Assembly (NCBI RefSeq): GCF_900142145.1
Contig: NZ_FQZV01000006.1
Location: 50,874-114,873 of the forward strand
Source: Geosporobacter subterraneus DSM 17957
GTDB taxonomy: Bacteria; Bacillota; Clostridia; Peptostreptococcales; Thermotaleaceae
Direction: 5' to 3'
Length of the DNA stretch: 64,000 bases
The notes under the pieces are model-generated. The model saw only the letters and a list, made by a program, of their open reading frames with translations, made no database searches and was not told the origin of the DNA. This document shows, in pieces, positions 7,404 to 16,073 of this stretch (positions are counted from its first letter, which is position 1; each line of letters begins with the position of its first letter). The position numbers were made by a program, and so were the translations under genes.

Positions 7404-9239
7404 CTAATCTTCAAGAATGCGAATTTTGATGACGACTCCCTTTGAAACAGTAATCTCTATCTGACTTCCAAGCTTTAGATCCTTAAAGTTTTTAGAATCG
7501 TCATCATCGTCGTCATCCTCCAGGATGATAACTCCTCGATCTACATTATAGGCATAGGTCTTGCTATTGCTTTTTAATACCAGTTTATAGGGGTTTCCCA
7601 TATACTTTTCTATCAACTCTCCGCCATATTGGGTCTCAACAGTATAGGCATCAATGCGGTCTGCCTTGTCATTATTGGCGGCTACATCGACTTCCATTTC
7701 CGGCATCAGATCATTGAGGGCAGCGCTTCGACCATCGAGGCGGATCACTGCATCCGTATTGACCTTCAGTGTTCTCTCCGTATTTCCGGATTTTATGGTG
7801 ATTTCTTTGGTAGAACGGTTAATGGCGATCAGTGTTCCCTTTAGGGTTTCTCTTATATTTCTGGCTAGTATTTCCTGCAGTGTAGTTCCTACCGCCTTTA
7901 TATCTGCCTCCATACCAACCTCTAGCCTCTCAAAATCTCTAATACTTCCATCGATACGAATGATTGTTTTTTCATCGACCGTATATACTCTGACAGTACT
8001 GCCCGTCTTGAAGGAAATTTCCTTCCTGTCCCGGTTGATATCCGTAATCTTACTCATATATTTTACCACAGACCCAATTCCTTCTACCAACAACACCTTA
8101 TCGTTCTTTATAGTAACTTTTACATCCATGCCTATGGCTAAGTCTGAAAAGACTGCGCTGCTGCCATTGATCTTTATCTGAGTATCACTATTCATTGTAA
8201 ACAGCCTTGCCGTATTTCCTTTAGTGACACTGATCTTTTTATTGATATTATCGATGGCAGTAATGATGCCTTCAAAAACATCTCCTTCTACAACTGTATC
8301 GCTATTCCATCTGATTTCAATTACCTTGTCGTTCTTGACATAAATTTTTATTTTTTCCTCTTCCTCTAAATATCTTAACGCACTCAATTGATTGTCGATA
8401 TATACTTTTACATTGTCATCAATTGTATAGTACTTAATGCTATTCTGAAGGTTCAATACCAAAATTTTATTGTTATTTCTTATTTCCACTAGGATTCCCT
8501 CAAGAGTTTTGACTGCAGAGGATGTATCCTTATATTCATCCAGTTTTTCAACCAGTACAGCCATCTCCGCCCTTGTTACAGATTTGTTCGGCTGGAAATT
8601 GTTTTTATTGTCTCCCCGCATAATCCCCCGATCATAGGCTACATAAACATATCCTCTAAAGGCTTTTTTTACTGCTGCTGCATCTTTAAAGGGCAAAGGT
8701 TCCTCTTGCCTTGCCTCTGCCTCCCCTTCCAATCCCATAGCTCTCACAAGATATTTTGCCACTTCTTGTCTCTGGGCAGGCTTGTTAAGGTTTTTCCAGG
8801 TCAGCTCTTCATCATCGGCAAGTATATTCCAGTTTTTTGAAATTTCAATATACCCTAAAGCCCACTCTTGTGCCGTATCTTTTATCTTGCTTTTCTTCCT
8901 ACCTTCCTTAATAGCTTTTAACTCCAGCTGAGCTTCTTGATCATGTCCCAGAGCTCTAAGAATCATAGCCAAGGCTTCAACTTTGGTTACCGGTTTATTG
9001 GGGGCAAATTTATCCTCTGTCACTCCTTTAAGAATGCCTTTTTCAGCCATTTTCTCAATGGCATTGCTGGCCCACTCTACTTCTTTTAAATCTATGAATT
9101 TTAAGATTCCCGGAGGCAGTCCGCCTTTCTTTTCTAATCCGGGGGGAGTAGAAGCCTTGCCCGTATATGCATAGCCAGGCACAAGGGCTATGGAAAGAAT
9201 CAAACTAAACATTAACAAGAAACTTATCGCTTTTTTCAT
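7404..9239 (-). CDS. S-layer homology protein with repeated beta domains
   Basis: A 611-residue secreted protein with a signal peptide ending near 'GYAYT'. Three SLH domains follow (about 48-100, 115-170 and 183-235), with typical 'FAPNKPVTKVEALAMILRALG' and 'FQPNKSVTRAEMAVLVEKL' cores, so it should bind cell-wall polymers. The rest contains at least three tandem beta-rich repeats of about 65-70 residues ('ITAIDNINKKISV', 'ITDINRDRKEISF', 'LIAINRSTKEITI', each followed by 'xIxIxG' and 'GMxxDV'-like stretches), which look like DUF5666/OB-type repeats. Near the C-terminus is a run of seven Asp residues, possibly calcium-binding. The RBS AAGGAGG and ATG are clear. Precise role unknown; probably a structural cell-surface protein. 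Confidence 0.87.
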   Translation of the reverse strand: MKKAISFLLMFSLILSIALVPGYAYTGKASTPPGLEKKGGLPPGILKFIDLKEVEWASNAIEKMAEKGILKGVTEDKFAPNKPVTKVEALAMILRALGHDQEAQLELKAIKEGRKKSKIKDTAQEWALGYIEISKNWNILADDEELTWKNLNKPAQRQEVAKYLVRAMGLEGEAEARQEEPLPFKDAAAVKKAFRGYVYVAYDRGIMRGDNKNNFQPNKSVTRAEMAVLVEKLDEYKDTSSAVKTLEGILVEIRNNNKILVLNLQNSIKYYTIDDNVKVYIDNQLSALRYLEEEEKIKIYVKNDKVIEIRWNSDTVVEGDVFEGIITAIDNINKKISVTKGNTARLFTMNSDTQIKINGSSAVFSDLAIGMDVKVTIKNDKVLLVEGIGSVVKYMSKITDINRDRKEISFKTGSTVRVYTVDEKTIIRIDGSIRDFERLEVGMEADIKAVGTTLQEILARNIRETLKGTLIAINRSTKEITIKSGNTERTLKVNTDAVIRLDGRSAALNDLMPEMEVDVAANNDKADRIDAYTVETQYGGELIEKYMGNPYKLVLKSNSKTYAYNVDRGVIILEDDDDDDDSKNFKDLKLGSQIEITVSKGVVIKIRILED

Positions 9240-9344
9240 AATTTTACCTCCTTGCTTTTTTATAGGATTACGCCATTTAGGGAAAATTTGGGTACTATTG
9301 AAAAAATTTTTTCTTGTGCCATATTGGGCACTATCTGCATACCC

Positions 9345-9350
9345 TATAAT
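9345..9350 (+). promoter_or_regulatory. -10 element for the repeat-protein gene
   Basis: A consensus TATAAT lies about 40 bp upstream of the GTG start at 9392. The -35 (TTGGGC at 9324-9329, 15-bp spacing) is weak, so only the -10 is convincing. The gap also carries the promoter of the divergent S-layer gene. Confidence 0.35.
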
Positions 9351-9391
9351 TGAGAGAAGATACTCTTAAAATGAATAAAGGGGGAACTATA

Positions 9392-10030
9392 GTGGACGAA
9401 AAAAATGAAGCCATGAGAGACAGGGATATTCGGGTGGATCAACCTGGTCCGATACCGCCGCAAATGCCCTCACCAGGTACTCGACCGGGTATGGCACCTG
9501 CACCAGATTTTGTATCACCAATTCAAGCTCCTGCACCTGGAATAATGCCCGGCATGATGCCCAATATGTATCCTACAATGCCAGGTATGATGCCCAATAT
9601 GTATCCTACAATGCCAAGCATGATGCCTAATATGTATCCTACAATGCCTGTCATGGATAACGTATATCCTACACTGCCTGCCATGGATAACGTATATCCT
9701 ACACTGCCTGCTATGGATAACATATATCCTACACTGCCTGCTATGGATAACATATATCCTACGCTACCTGCTATGGATAAGATGTATCCTATGCCAGGCT
9801 GCATCCCTCCAGGAGTCTCACCAATGCCCGGAACCCTTCCGGCTACAGGAATGATGCCTCATATGGATTGTCTCCACTCTGTACAGCCGCCTACTCCTGA
9901 CATGCTGCCAGTAGCAGAGGACGAGAGGACACTGTGTTACATGGAGCACATGCATAAACACAGAGCTCATCTTCATGAGGCAGAGGCTGCTAAGTTGAAA
10001 GCTATGCAGTGTTTAGTAAAGTGTAAATAA
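9392..10030 (+). CDS. Met/Pro-rich tandem-repeat protein
   Basis: A 212-residue protein I do not recognise. I prefer GTG 9392 because AAAGGGGG lies 7 bp upstream; ATG 9371 overlaps that site. The N-terminus is Pro-rich (about 15-55). The centre has eight tandem units: three of 11 residues ('MMPNMYPTMPx') and five of 10 residues ('MDNxYPTLPA'), then 'MDKMYPMPGC'. The C-terminal 45 residues are charged and His/Met-rich ('MEHMHKHRAHLHEAEA') and end in 'CLVKCK'. No signal peptide is seen. The composition and the sporulation genes nearby suggest a coat or cortex-associated protein, but this is only an inference. Confidence 0.75.
   Translation: MDEKNEAMRDRDIRVDQPGPIPPQMPSPGTRPGMAPAPDFVSPIQAPAPGIMPGMMPNMYPTMPGMMPNMYPTMPSMMPNMYPTMPVMDNVYPTLPAMDNVYPTLPAMDNIYPTLPAMDNIYPTLPAMDKMYPMPGCIPPGVSPMPGTLPATGMMPHMDCLHSVQPPTPDMLPVAEDERTLCYMEHMHKHRAHLHEAEAAKLKAMQCLVKCK
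9554..9772 (+). repeat. Coding tandem repeat, 33-bp then 30-bp units
   Basis: Three 33-bp units (9554-9652) are followed by four complete 30-bp units (9653-9772) and a diverged fifth. Units differ at only a few positions, for example 'GATAACGTATATCCTAC' and 'GATAACATATATCCTAC', so recent unit duplication is likely. Confidence 0.85.
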
Positions 10031-10033
10031 AGA

Positions 10034-10076
10034 TTAGAGGCTTTTCGAAATCTATCGAAGAGCCTCTAACTTTTTA
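10034..10076 (+). terminator. Terminator after the repeat protein
   Basis: A 15-bp stem (TTAGAGGCTTTTCGA / TCGAAGAGCCTCTAA, 6-nt loop) is followed by C and five T residues, starting 3 bp after the stop codon. Confidence 0.85.
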
Positions 10077-10086
10077 TCTAATTGCT

Positions 10087-10662
10087 TTAAAAAAAAACTT
10101 CTAATTCTCGATGCACCTGCTCTGGAGCTCTTTGATAATTGAATTCATCGGCATAGATTCTCAAACGCCTTACCCGATCTTCATCAGAGGTCATATAGAC
10201 ACGGTTTATATCGGGAGCGATTTGTCTAATTCTGGCTGCAATTTCTGATTGCAGTCCCTTCATGTTAGTGATCTCAATATTCTCTTCTGTTTCTATGCCT
10301 ACATAGGCTGTATCTTCAACCAGAATAACCACAGCGTTGCGTATTCCTTCCATGGCCTCTATATTGGTTTCTATAGTAACCCTCGCTGTATCCATAGGCA
10401 TATTATCGTAGTTAATATCGCTTTCACGGTTATCTCCTACGACTTCGTCCTGGGGAACCAATCTTTGATCCGGAGTGGTTCTATCAGCAGCCAGATTTCT
10501 CTCCTCTGTTCCTAAATCTTCAGCCCGCTGCTGGTCGATATCTGTCCGGTCTCTTTGCGGTAAAGGCCGTTGGGCCGGTCTACAACCGATTATTCCTAGT
10601 GATCCGAAAAGCACAAAAGCCAAAAGCATGGAAATGAGCTTAATCTTTTTTAACAAAGCCAT
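10087..10662 (-). CDS. YhcN/YlaJ family sporulation lipoprotein
   Basis: A 191-residue lipoprotein. The signal peptide ends in lipobox LGIIGC (Cys27), followed by a charged Gln/Arg/Asp-rich linker (about 30-85). The C-terminal domain (about 90-190, with 'EAMEGIRNAVVILVEDTAYVG' and 'RIRQIAPDINRVYMTSD') matches the YhcN/YlaJ domain found in spore-associated lipoproteins of Bacilli and Clostridia. It is expected at the inner spore membrane or forespore. It stands alone, convergent with the repeat-protein gene, and supports a spore-forming host. Confidence 0.87.
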   Translation of the reverse strand: MALLKKIKLISMLLAFVLFGSLGIIGCRPAQRPLPQRDRTDIDQQRAEDLGTEERNLAADRTTPDQRLVPQDEVVGDNRESDINYDNMPMDTARVTIETNIEAMEGIRNAVVILVEDTAYVGIETEENIEITNMKGLQSEIAARIRQIAPDINRVYMTSDEDRVRRLRIYADEFNYQRAPEQVHRELEVFF

Positions 10663-10887
10663 TCTCCTTTCTATCCTCTTTTGTGTTTCACCTCACATTG
10701 TTAGTTTTTGAGATTTTTCTTTTAATATGGTTTGTATTTTTATCAAAAACTTATAGTTTTTCACTTGATTAGGAAATTATACTATTGATTTTATAAAATT
10801 CTTTGAAATTTAGTCACACTTTTTTTGTGACTCCATATGATGTAATATACTGTAAATTTTTATAAATTTAAAATGGAGGGTACATGT

Positions 10888-11079
10888 ATGAGTGAATCTA
10901 AAAAAGGATTATTAGGCAGCTTTGCTGATGATTCTTCACTATTATTCTTTTTCTTGCTGCTCGTCGTGTTCTTCGGCGGTGATCTTTTCAGCGGTGGTTT
11001 CGGTGATGACTCCTCACTATTGTTCTTCTTCCTGCTGTTAGTTATTTTCTTTTTTAATTTCGGTGGATTTAGGTATTGA
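10888..11079 (+). CDS. Small hydrophobic protein with internal duplication
   Basis: A 63-residue protein starting at ATG 10,888, with GGAGGG about 8 bp upstream. It contains two near-identical halves: 'DDSSLLFFFLLLVVFF' (about 14-29) and 'DDSSLLFFFLLLVIFF' (about 42-57), separated by a Gly/Phe linker ('GGDLFSGGFG'). Each half is a short, strongly hydrophobic segment. Similar small 'DDSSLLFFFLLL' proteins occur in spore-forming clostridia as I recall, usually of unknown function. A membrane or spore-coat location is likely. A terminator follows directly. Confidence 0.7.
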   Translation: MSESKKGLLGSFADDSSLLFFFLLLVVFFGGDLFSGGFGDDSSLLFFFLLLVIFFFNFGGFRY

Positions 11080-11092
11080 TCTATCGGAATAT

Positions 11093-11115
11093 ACTGTCCT
11101 CGGGACAGTTTTTTC
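11093..11115 (+). terminator. Terminator after the small hydrophobic protein
   Basis: A 7-bp stem ACTGTCC / GGACAGT with a TCG loop is followed by a T-rich run. Confidence 0.8.
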
Positions 11116-11162
11116 TTTTGTGCAAAAAAAAATAGAACCCTATGGAGAGTCCTATTTACGAT

Positions 11163-11981
11163 CTATAGCTTAAAGGTTCCTACAATTTTGTATTCCTTGG
11201 GTATTCCATAGAATGCACGAAGATCTTCCCTTCCTTCAACATCCCATACACCACTAATGCCTTCTTCATGGGCAGCCTTCTCAAAGTACAGCATTACGAT
11301 CCCTGCATCCAGCTCCATGCTTTCCCCATCCTCGCAAAAGAGAGTAAGAATCACCTGATCCTTATCTAGAATAAATCTCCAGGGTTGTTTGTTTCCCCAG
11401 GAGGGTGCATATCGTGCGTAGTAAAATATATTTACCAAGGCTCTGTTCTCCAGTTCTTCTATGGTCGAAAGCCTTCCCCAACGTCCTGAAAAGATTAAGT
11501 CCTCAATTCCCAGGCGGCTGGCCTTAGGAGAAGTGTCTTTTTTAAAAATCCCTTTATATTGGTATCCTACTGCGGCAAAGGCTGTTACCACATCTTCACT
11601 TTCTATGCCAAGTACTTCTTTTATAGCACTCTGATCCTCTATACTCAGCCAGCAGGTTCCCAAGCCTAATTCCCAAGCCTTTAACCGAAGCAGCTCCATT
11701 ATATAACCGCTGTTTTCCAAATATCCTGGAAATTCCTTTGAGGTAATTACCAAATAATGAGGAGCCTCTACCATCTTTCCATAATATCCGGCTTTGCCGG
11801 ATAAATGCTGATATATCTCCTGTCCCTGGTCTACAAAGAGTATAGATATATTTCTCCCTTTAGCGATTCCCCTGGCCTCTTTTCCTGCATGAACCAATTC
11901 TTCGATCTTCTCATGCTCTACAGCCTGTTTCTTATAATCCCGAATAGTTCTAAAATCTTCTATTAGTTTTGAAAATTTCAT
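11163..11981 (-). CDS. Nitroreductase family protein, TM1586 type
   Basis: A 272-residue protein resembling the TM1586-type nitroreductase family, in which two half-nitroreductase modules sit in one chain. The N-terminal half contains 'RTIRDYKKQAV', 'LGLGTCWLS' and 'AFAAVGYQ'. The second half contains 'ALVNIFYYARYAPSWGNKQPWRF', a typical FMN-binding 'APSWGNKQPW' motif, and 'ELDAGIVMLYFEKAA'. It probably binds FMN and reduces an unknown substrate with NAD(P)H. It has a good AAGGAGG start and no operon partner, and diverges from the CO dehydrogenase gene. Confidence 0.82.
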   Translation of the reverse strand: MKFSKLIEDFRTIRDYKKQAVEHEKIEELVHAGKEARGIAKGRNISILFVDQGQEIYQHLSGKAGYYGKMVEAPHYLVITSKEFPGYLENSGYIMELLRLKAWELGLGTCWLSIEDQSAIKEVLGIESEDVVTAFAAVGYQYKGIFKKDTSPKASRLGIEDLIFSGRWGRLSTIEELENRALVNIFYYARYAPSWGNKQPWRFILDKDQVILTLFCEDGESMELDAGIVMLYFEKAAHEEGISGVWDVEGREDLRAFYGIPKEYKIVGTFKL

Positions 11982-12161
11982 GGGTCAGCCTCCTTTTTTT
12001 CTACATCTATGCTAAATAGATATCCTTTTTTTTTATTTTTAAACCTTTTCCGATCTTCATTTTTTCTATTAGAAAATCACTTAATTCATACATACTATTT
12101 CCTACAGATGTAAAAAATATTTCATGAATATTAGAATAGCAGAAGAAGGGGAGGAATTTTA

Positions 12162-14294
12162 GTGTCAGATAAAGATGTTGAAAAGTCCTATGAACGTAGT
12201 GCAGAAAGAATGCGGGGAGATAATAAAACCTTTGCAGCAGATTTGACGGATGCAGATTATAATGACCCTACCCGCCACGGGGATATACATGAGCGGGTAA
12301 AGGTGGACTATGACCGAATCGAAAAAATGCCCGGTATGGAAGAGGTACATAAATGGCAGAGAGAGCATATCAAAAAGGATGACCAATCAAAAGAGGGTTA
12401 TCCCCTCAATGTGATCATCGACCCTGCCATGCGGGAGATGTATCAGGTAGTACACGATGCAGGTATGACCAATGTATTTGACCGCTTCAGCCAGCAGCAG
12501 CCTACCCAATGCAAATTTTGTATCGAGGGTCTATCCTGTCAGCTTTGTGCCAATGGGCCCTGCAGAATCAGTTCAAAAGCACCTAGAGGAGTTTGTGGGG
12601 TAGATGCCCATACCATGGTATCCAGAAACTTTGTCTATCGTCATGTAACCATCGGGACTTCGGCGAATATTTTCCACTGCCATCAGGCTGCCAGAACCTT
12701 AAAGGCAGCAGGTCAGCATCCCGAGAGCGGCCTGAAGATCAGAGATCCGGAAAAACTGAAAAAATACGCAGATATGGCGGGTCTGGATTCCAATAAGCCC
12801 ATCCATCAGTTGGCAATAGATTTTGCAGACTGGGTAATGAATGACATCCATGGGCCCTATCATGTTGAATCTAAAGCCGTTGAAGCCTTTGCACCTACTA
12901 AGCGGAAAGAGCTATGGAGGCAGTTAGGCCTATTCCCCGGCGGCGGCTACAGCGAGGTAGCCTACGCGCAAACCCGGTGTATGACCAACTTCACCTCTGA
13001 CCCTGTAGAGTTCTTGTTAAACAGTGTCCGGCTCGGCGTTGCCAATGAGTATCAGGGCTTATTCCTATTAGATATCATCCAAGAAATCCTTATGGGCACC
13101 CAAGAAATTGCAATGAAGAAGCAAAATATGGGATTATTAAAGGAAAACATGATCAATGTAATCACGAACGGTCATATGCCGCTTCTTGCTCATGTAGCCA
13201 TCGACATGGCATCTACTGAGGAGTGGCAGCAGAAAGCAAAAGCTGCAGGTGCCGACGGTATTCAGATCCTTGGTCATGTTTGCGAAGGACAGCAGCTTAT
13301 TAATTATGAAGGCATGCATAATCAGAAGGGCTATGGCGGTCAGGAGGGTGAGTGGTTATCTCAAGAGTACCTGCTGGCTACCGGGGTAGTAGACCTATTT
13401 ATGTTTGACTACAACTGTACCGTACCCACCATGCCTCTTTTTGCAAAGCGTTTTGGCACGAAGCTTTTAAGTACCCATCCTGTCATCAAGCTGCAGGGTA
13501 CCGATACCCTGGACTTTGTTCCTGAGAAGATGAATGAGCAGGCTGCAAAGGCTCTGGATATGGCCATCGAGTCCTTCAAACAGCGTAAAGCTGAAAATAG
13601 AAAAACTTATATTCCGCCTCATGTATCCGATTGTATGGTAGGCTTCAGTACAGAATCTGTCAAGAAAGCTCTGGGCGGCAGCTTTGGTCCACTGATCGAG
13701 CAGATTGCAAATGGCAATATCCGCGGTATCGCAACCATCGTGGGATGTACTACTGCAAGATATGGGCAAGGCGGCAGCAACATCTTTAAGATCACGAAAG
13801 GCCTGATTGAAAACAATATTCTGGTGCTCTCCGGCGGCTGTACCTCTAGTGTCATGGAGTACACCGGACTTACCAATCCTAAGGCTGCCGAAGAATGCGG
13901 CGAAGGCTTAAAGGCAGTATGCAAACAGCTGGGTATTCCACCGGTGCTCACCTATGGAGCTTGTGTAGATATCGGCAAGATGACCCATACAGCAAAAGAA
14001 TTAGCCGATGCGTTAGACGTAGACACCAATAAGCTGCCATTGGTCATCGGTGCTCCAGAATACTTAGAGCAAAAAGCCGTAGCCGATGCTTGTACCGCAG
14101 TAGCACTAGGCTGGCTGGTACATGTGGCCCCTGTGCCATCCATTACCGGCAGTGATGTGGTAGTCAAGACTTTGACAGAAACTACAGAAACCTTAGGCCT
14201 AGGAAAAGTTGTGGTAGAGATGGACGCAGAAAAGACGGTTCAGATCTATGTAGATCACATTGAAAAGAAACGCAAAGAATTAGGATTGAATTAG
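12162..14294 (+). CDS. cooS: Anaerobic Ni carbon monoxide dehydrogenase
   Basis: A 710-residue catalytic subunit that oxidises CO to CO2 with water, or the reverse, and passes electrons to ferredoxin-like partners. The start is GTG with GGGGAGG upstream. The N-terminal cluster ligands for the B and D [4Fe-4S] clusters lie at Cys117, Cys120, Cys126, Cys129, Cys134 and Cys145. C-cluster (Ni-Fe-S) ligand segments are visible: 'GHVCEGQQ' (His), 'DYNCTVP', 'VGCTTARYG', 'SGGCTSSVMEYTG' and 'YGACVDIGK'. About 75 extra residues precede the usual CooS core. No ACS, corrinoid protein, CooF or CooC gene is adjacent, so this is a stand-alone enzyme for CO use, detoxification or redox balance. AcsA is an alternative name. 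Confidence 0.93.
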   Translation: MSDKDVEKSYERSAERMRGDNKTFAADLTDADYNDPTRHGDIHERVKVDYDRIEKMPGMEEVHKWQREHIKKDDQSKEGYPLNVIIDPAMREMYQVVHDAGMTNVFDRFSQQQPTQCKFCIEGLSCQLCANGPCRISSKAPRGVCGVDAHTMVSRNFVYRHVTIGTSANIFHCHQAARTLKAAGQHPESGLKIRDPEKLKKYADMAGLDSNKPIHQLAIDFADWVMNDIHGPYHVESKAVEAFAPTKRKELWRQLGLFPGGGYSEVAYAQTRCMTNFTSDPVEFLLNSVRLGVANEYQGLFLLDIIQEILMGTQEIAMKKQNMGLLKENMINVITNGHMPLLAHVAIDMASTEEWQQKAKAAGADGIQILGHVCEGQQLINYEGMHNQKGYGGQEGEWLSQEYLLATGVVDLFMFDYNCTVPTMPLFAKRFGTKLLSTHPVIKLQGTDTLDFVPEKMNEQAAKALDMAIESFKQRKAENRKTYIPPHVSDCMVGFSTESVKKALGGSFGPLIEQIANGNIRGIATIVGCTTARYGQGGSNIFKITKGLIENNILVLSGGCTSSVMEYTGLTNPKAAEECGEGLKAVCKQLGIPPVLTYGACVDIGKMTHTAKELADALDVDTNKLPLVIGAPEYLEQKAVADACTAVALGWLVHVAPVPSITGSDVVVKTLTETTETLGLGKVVVEMDAEKTVQIYVDHIEKKRKELGLN

Positions 14295-14343
14295 TCATTG
14301 TTTGGGTTTTTAAACTATGGAGTATCAAACCGTTATCCAGTAG

Positions 14344-14370
14344 GGGCAGGCCTTTTGTCTGCCCGTTTTT
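14344..14370 (+). terminator. Terminator after cooS
   Basis: A stem GGGCAG / CTGCCC with a 9-nt loop is followed by G and five T residues. The sequence belongs to the 'GGGGCAGGCC...CTGCCC' interspersed repeat type, so a repeat copy seems to serve as the terminator. Confidence 0.65.
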
Positions 14371-14575
14371 CGAAACAGCACAGGGGCCGTCCCCTACGTA
14401 AACCTCAATAGAGACGTAGGGATCTACGCCCCCGTCGATCCGGAATAAGTTAGGATTCTCAGTGGCACATCTATACTGTCATCCTGGACGGCAGTGAAGG
14501 ATCTTGCCAGAGAGTGTCTCTACTTGTCAGATTCTTCGCTTAGCGAAGGATGACAAGTATTTCTTATCTGGAACG
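14371..14575. repeat. Composite intergenic repeat between cooS and glnA
   Basis: The 333-bp gap has no gene. It holds 'GGGGCCGTCCCCTACGT', 'GACGTAGGGATCTACG' and a 'CATCCTGGACGGCAGTGAAGG...TTCGCTTAGCGAAGGATGACA' block, related to those at 60-125 and 24,180-24,310. Confidence 0.55.
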
Positions 14576-14585
14576 GTTTGTTCTT

Positions 14586-14634
14586 CCTATAAAAAGGTCC
14601 CTTCGCGAAATACACGAAGGGACCTTTTTATAGG
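14586..14634. terminator. Bidirectional terminator at the end of glnA
   Basis: A perfect 20-bp stem (CCTATAAAAAGGTCCCTTCG and its complement, 9-nt loop) with A/T runs at its base. It includes the glnA stop codon and can end transcription on either strand. Confidence 0.9.
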
Positions 14635-16064
14635 TCAAAATACATTTTATACTCCAGCGGATGAGGTACGATGCTCATCTGAGCAGCATCGGAGCGGATA
14701 CGGCGCAGTTGATCATAGATCATTCCTTTAGAGAATACACCGCCCTCCAGCAGGAACTGATGATCCCGTTCTAAGGCATCAGCGGCTTCCTCTAAGGATT
14801 TTGGCAGTCCCTTGATCTTTTCCTTTTCTTCCTTGGATAAGGCATAGACATTTACATCATAGGGTCCAAAGCCTTCCTTTTCAGGATCGATCTTGTTTTT
14901 GATGCCGTCAAAGGCAGCCATCAGCAATGCAGAATAGGCTAAATAGGGATTGCAGGTTGCATCAGAAGGTCTAAATTCAAAGCGTTTTTCCTCCGGCTGT
15001 GTCGCATAGCCTGGAATACGGATCACTGAGCTTCGATTCGCGGTTGCATAACATATGCTTACAGGAGCTTCGTAGCCTGGCACCAGCCGCTTATAGGAAT
15101 TGGTACTTGGATTGGTGAAAGCCATCAGGGCAGGGGAGTGTTTTAAAATGCCTCCAATGGCATAGAGGGCTGTATCGCTTAACCCTGAGTATCCTTTTTC
15201 ATCATAAAAAATAGGTTCTCCATTTTTAAACAGCTGCATATGTACATGCATGCCGCTGCCAGCCTCACCATAGAAAGGTTTTGGCATGAAGGTAATCGTT
15301 TTCCCATTGGCGATAGCTGTATTTTTTACGATGTATTTTAACATCATGGTTCTGTCAGCCATTTCTCTTAAGGGGCCAAAGCTGACTTCTATCTCTACCT
15401 GTCCCGGTCCTCCGTTTTCAGAATGATGATACTTCACCGGTACACCATTCTTCTCTAAGGCCAATACCATTTTATTCCTCAGTTGGAAGCTGCTGTCGTA
15501 GGGTAAGTCTGCATGATATCCTTTGTGATGAAGCACCTTGTATCCTAGGTTCTGTACGTCTTTCTTATCTGTATTCCACTCTGCCTGATGGGCATCCATC
15601 AGTACCTCTACGTGATGGGGTGTAGTTTTAAAGGATATATGATCCAGTATGTAAAACTCAAACTCAGGGCCTAACAGGCTATAATCAGCAATCCCGGTTT
15701 CCTTCATATACCGCTCTGTTTTTTCCGCAATATACCGGGGGTCTCCCTCAAAACGCTCTCTTTCATTCCCTAAGGTATAGATATCTCCGATCATGGTTAA
15801 GGTAGGGGTTTCTGTGAAGGGATCTACAAAAGCGGTGGAAATATCCGGTTTGAATACCATATCCGATTTTTCCACGGATAAAAACCCATAGCTGGAACCG
15901 TCAAAGCCAATGCCGGTTTCCATGGTTTTATCCGTAAATCTTTCCATAGGAATCGTTAAATGATGCCATCTTCCTGCCAAATCCACTACCTTAAAATCAA
16001 TGAGTTGGATTTCCTGGGTCCTGCAAAATTCTTTTAATTCCTCCAGGCTGTTAAACATGTTCAT
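14628..16064 (-). CDS. glnA: Glutamine synthetase, type I
   Basis: A 478-residue GSI enzyme that makes glutamine from glutamate, ammonia and ATP. Landmarks: the N-terminal latch region with 'DFKVVDLAGRWHHL', 'GFDGSSYGF', metal-site 'LLGPEFEFYI', 'NGGPGQVEIEV', 'GSGMHVHMQLF', glutamate flap 'NSYKRLVPGYEAP' and 'RFEFRPSDATCNPYLA'. The adenylylation site of enterobacterial GSI-beta is not evident. It lies 9 bp downstream of an Lrp/AsnC regulator gene, on the same strand, and the promoter before that regulator probably drives both. It ends in a 20-bp terminator stem. Confidence 0.96.
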   Translation of the reverse strand: MNMFNSLEELKEFCRTQEIQLIDFKVVDLAGRWHHLTIPMERFTDKTMETGIGFDGSSYGFLSVEKSDMVFKPDISTAFVDPFTETPTLTMIGDIYTLGNERERFEGDPRYIAEKTERYMKETGIADYSLLGPEFEFYILDHISFKTTPHHVEVLMDAHQAEWNTDKKDVQNLGYKVLHHKGYHADLPYDSSFQLRNKMVLALEKNGVPVKYHHSENGGPGQVEIEVSFGPLREMADRTMMLKYIVKNTAIANGKTITFMPKPFYGEAGSGMHVHMQLFKNGEPIFYDEKGYSGLSDTALYAIGGILKHSPALMAFTNPSTNSYKRLVPGYEAPVSICYATANRSSVIRIPGYATQPEEKRFEFRPSDATCNPYLAYSALLMAAFDGIKNKIDPEKEGFGPYDVNVYALSKEEKEKIKGLPKSLEEAADALERDHQFLLEGGVFSKGMIYDQLRRIRSDAAQMSIVPHPLEYKMYFDL

Positions 16065-16073
16065 CCTCCTTTG

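Noticed and set aside
7654..8181. Plus-strand 175-codon ORF inside the S-layer gene
   Set aside because: Antisense shadow of repeated beta domains; no ribosome site.
9554..9785. CRISPR-like array
   Set aside because: The repeats are contiguous, in frame and without spacers; they encode protein.
9523..9804. Minus-strand ORF of 93 codons rich in Gly/Tyr
   Set aside because: It is the antisense of the tandem repeats; the plus strand has the ribosome site, terminator and codon logic.
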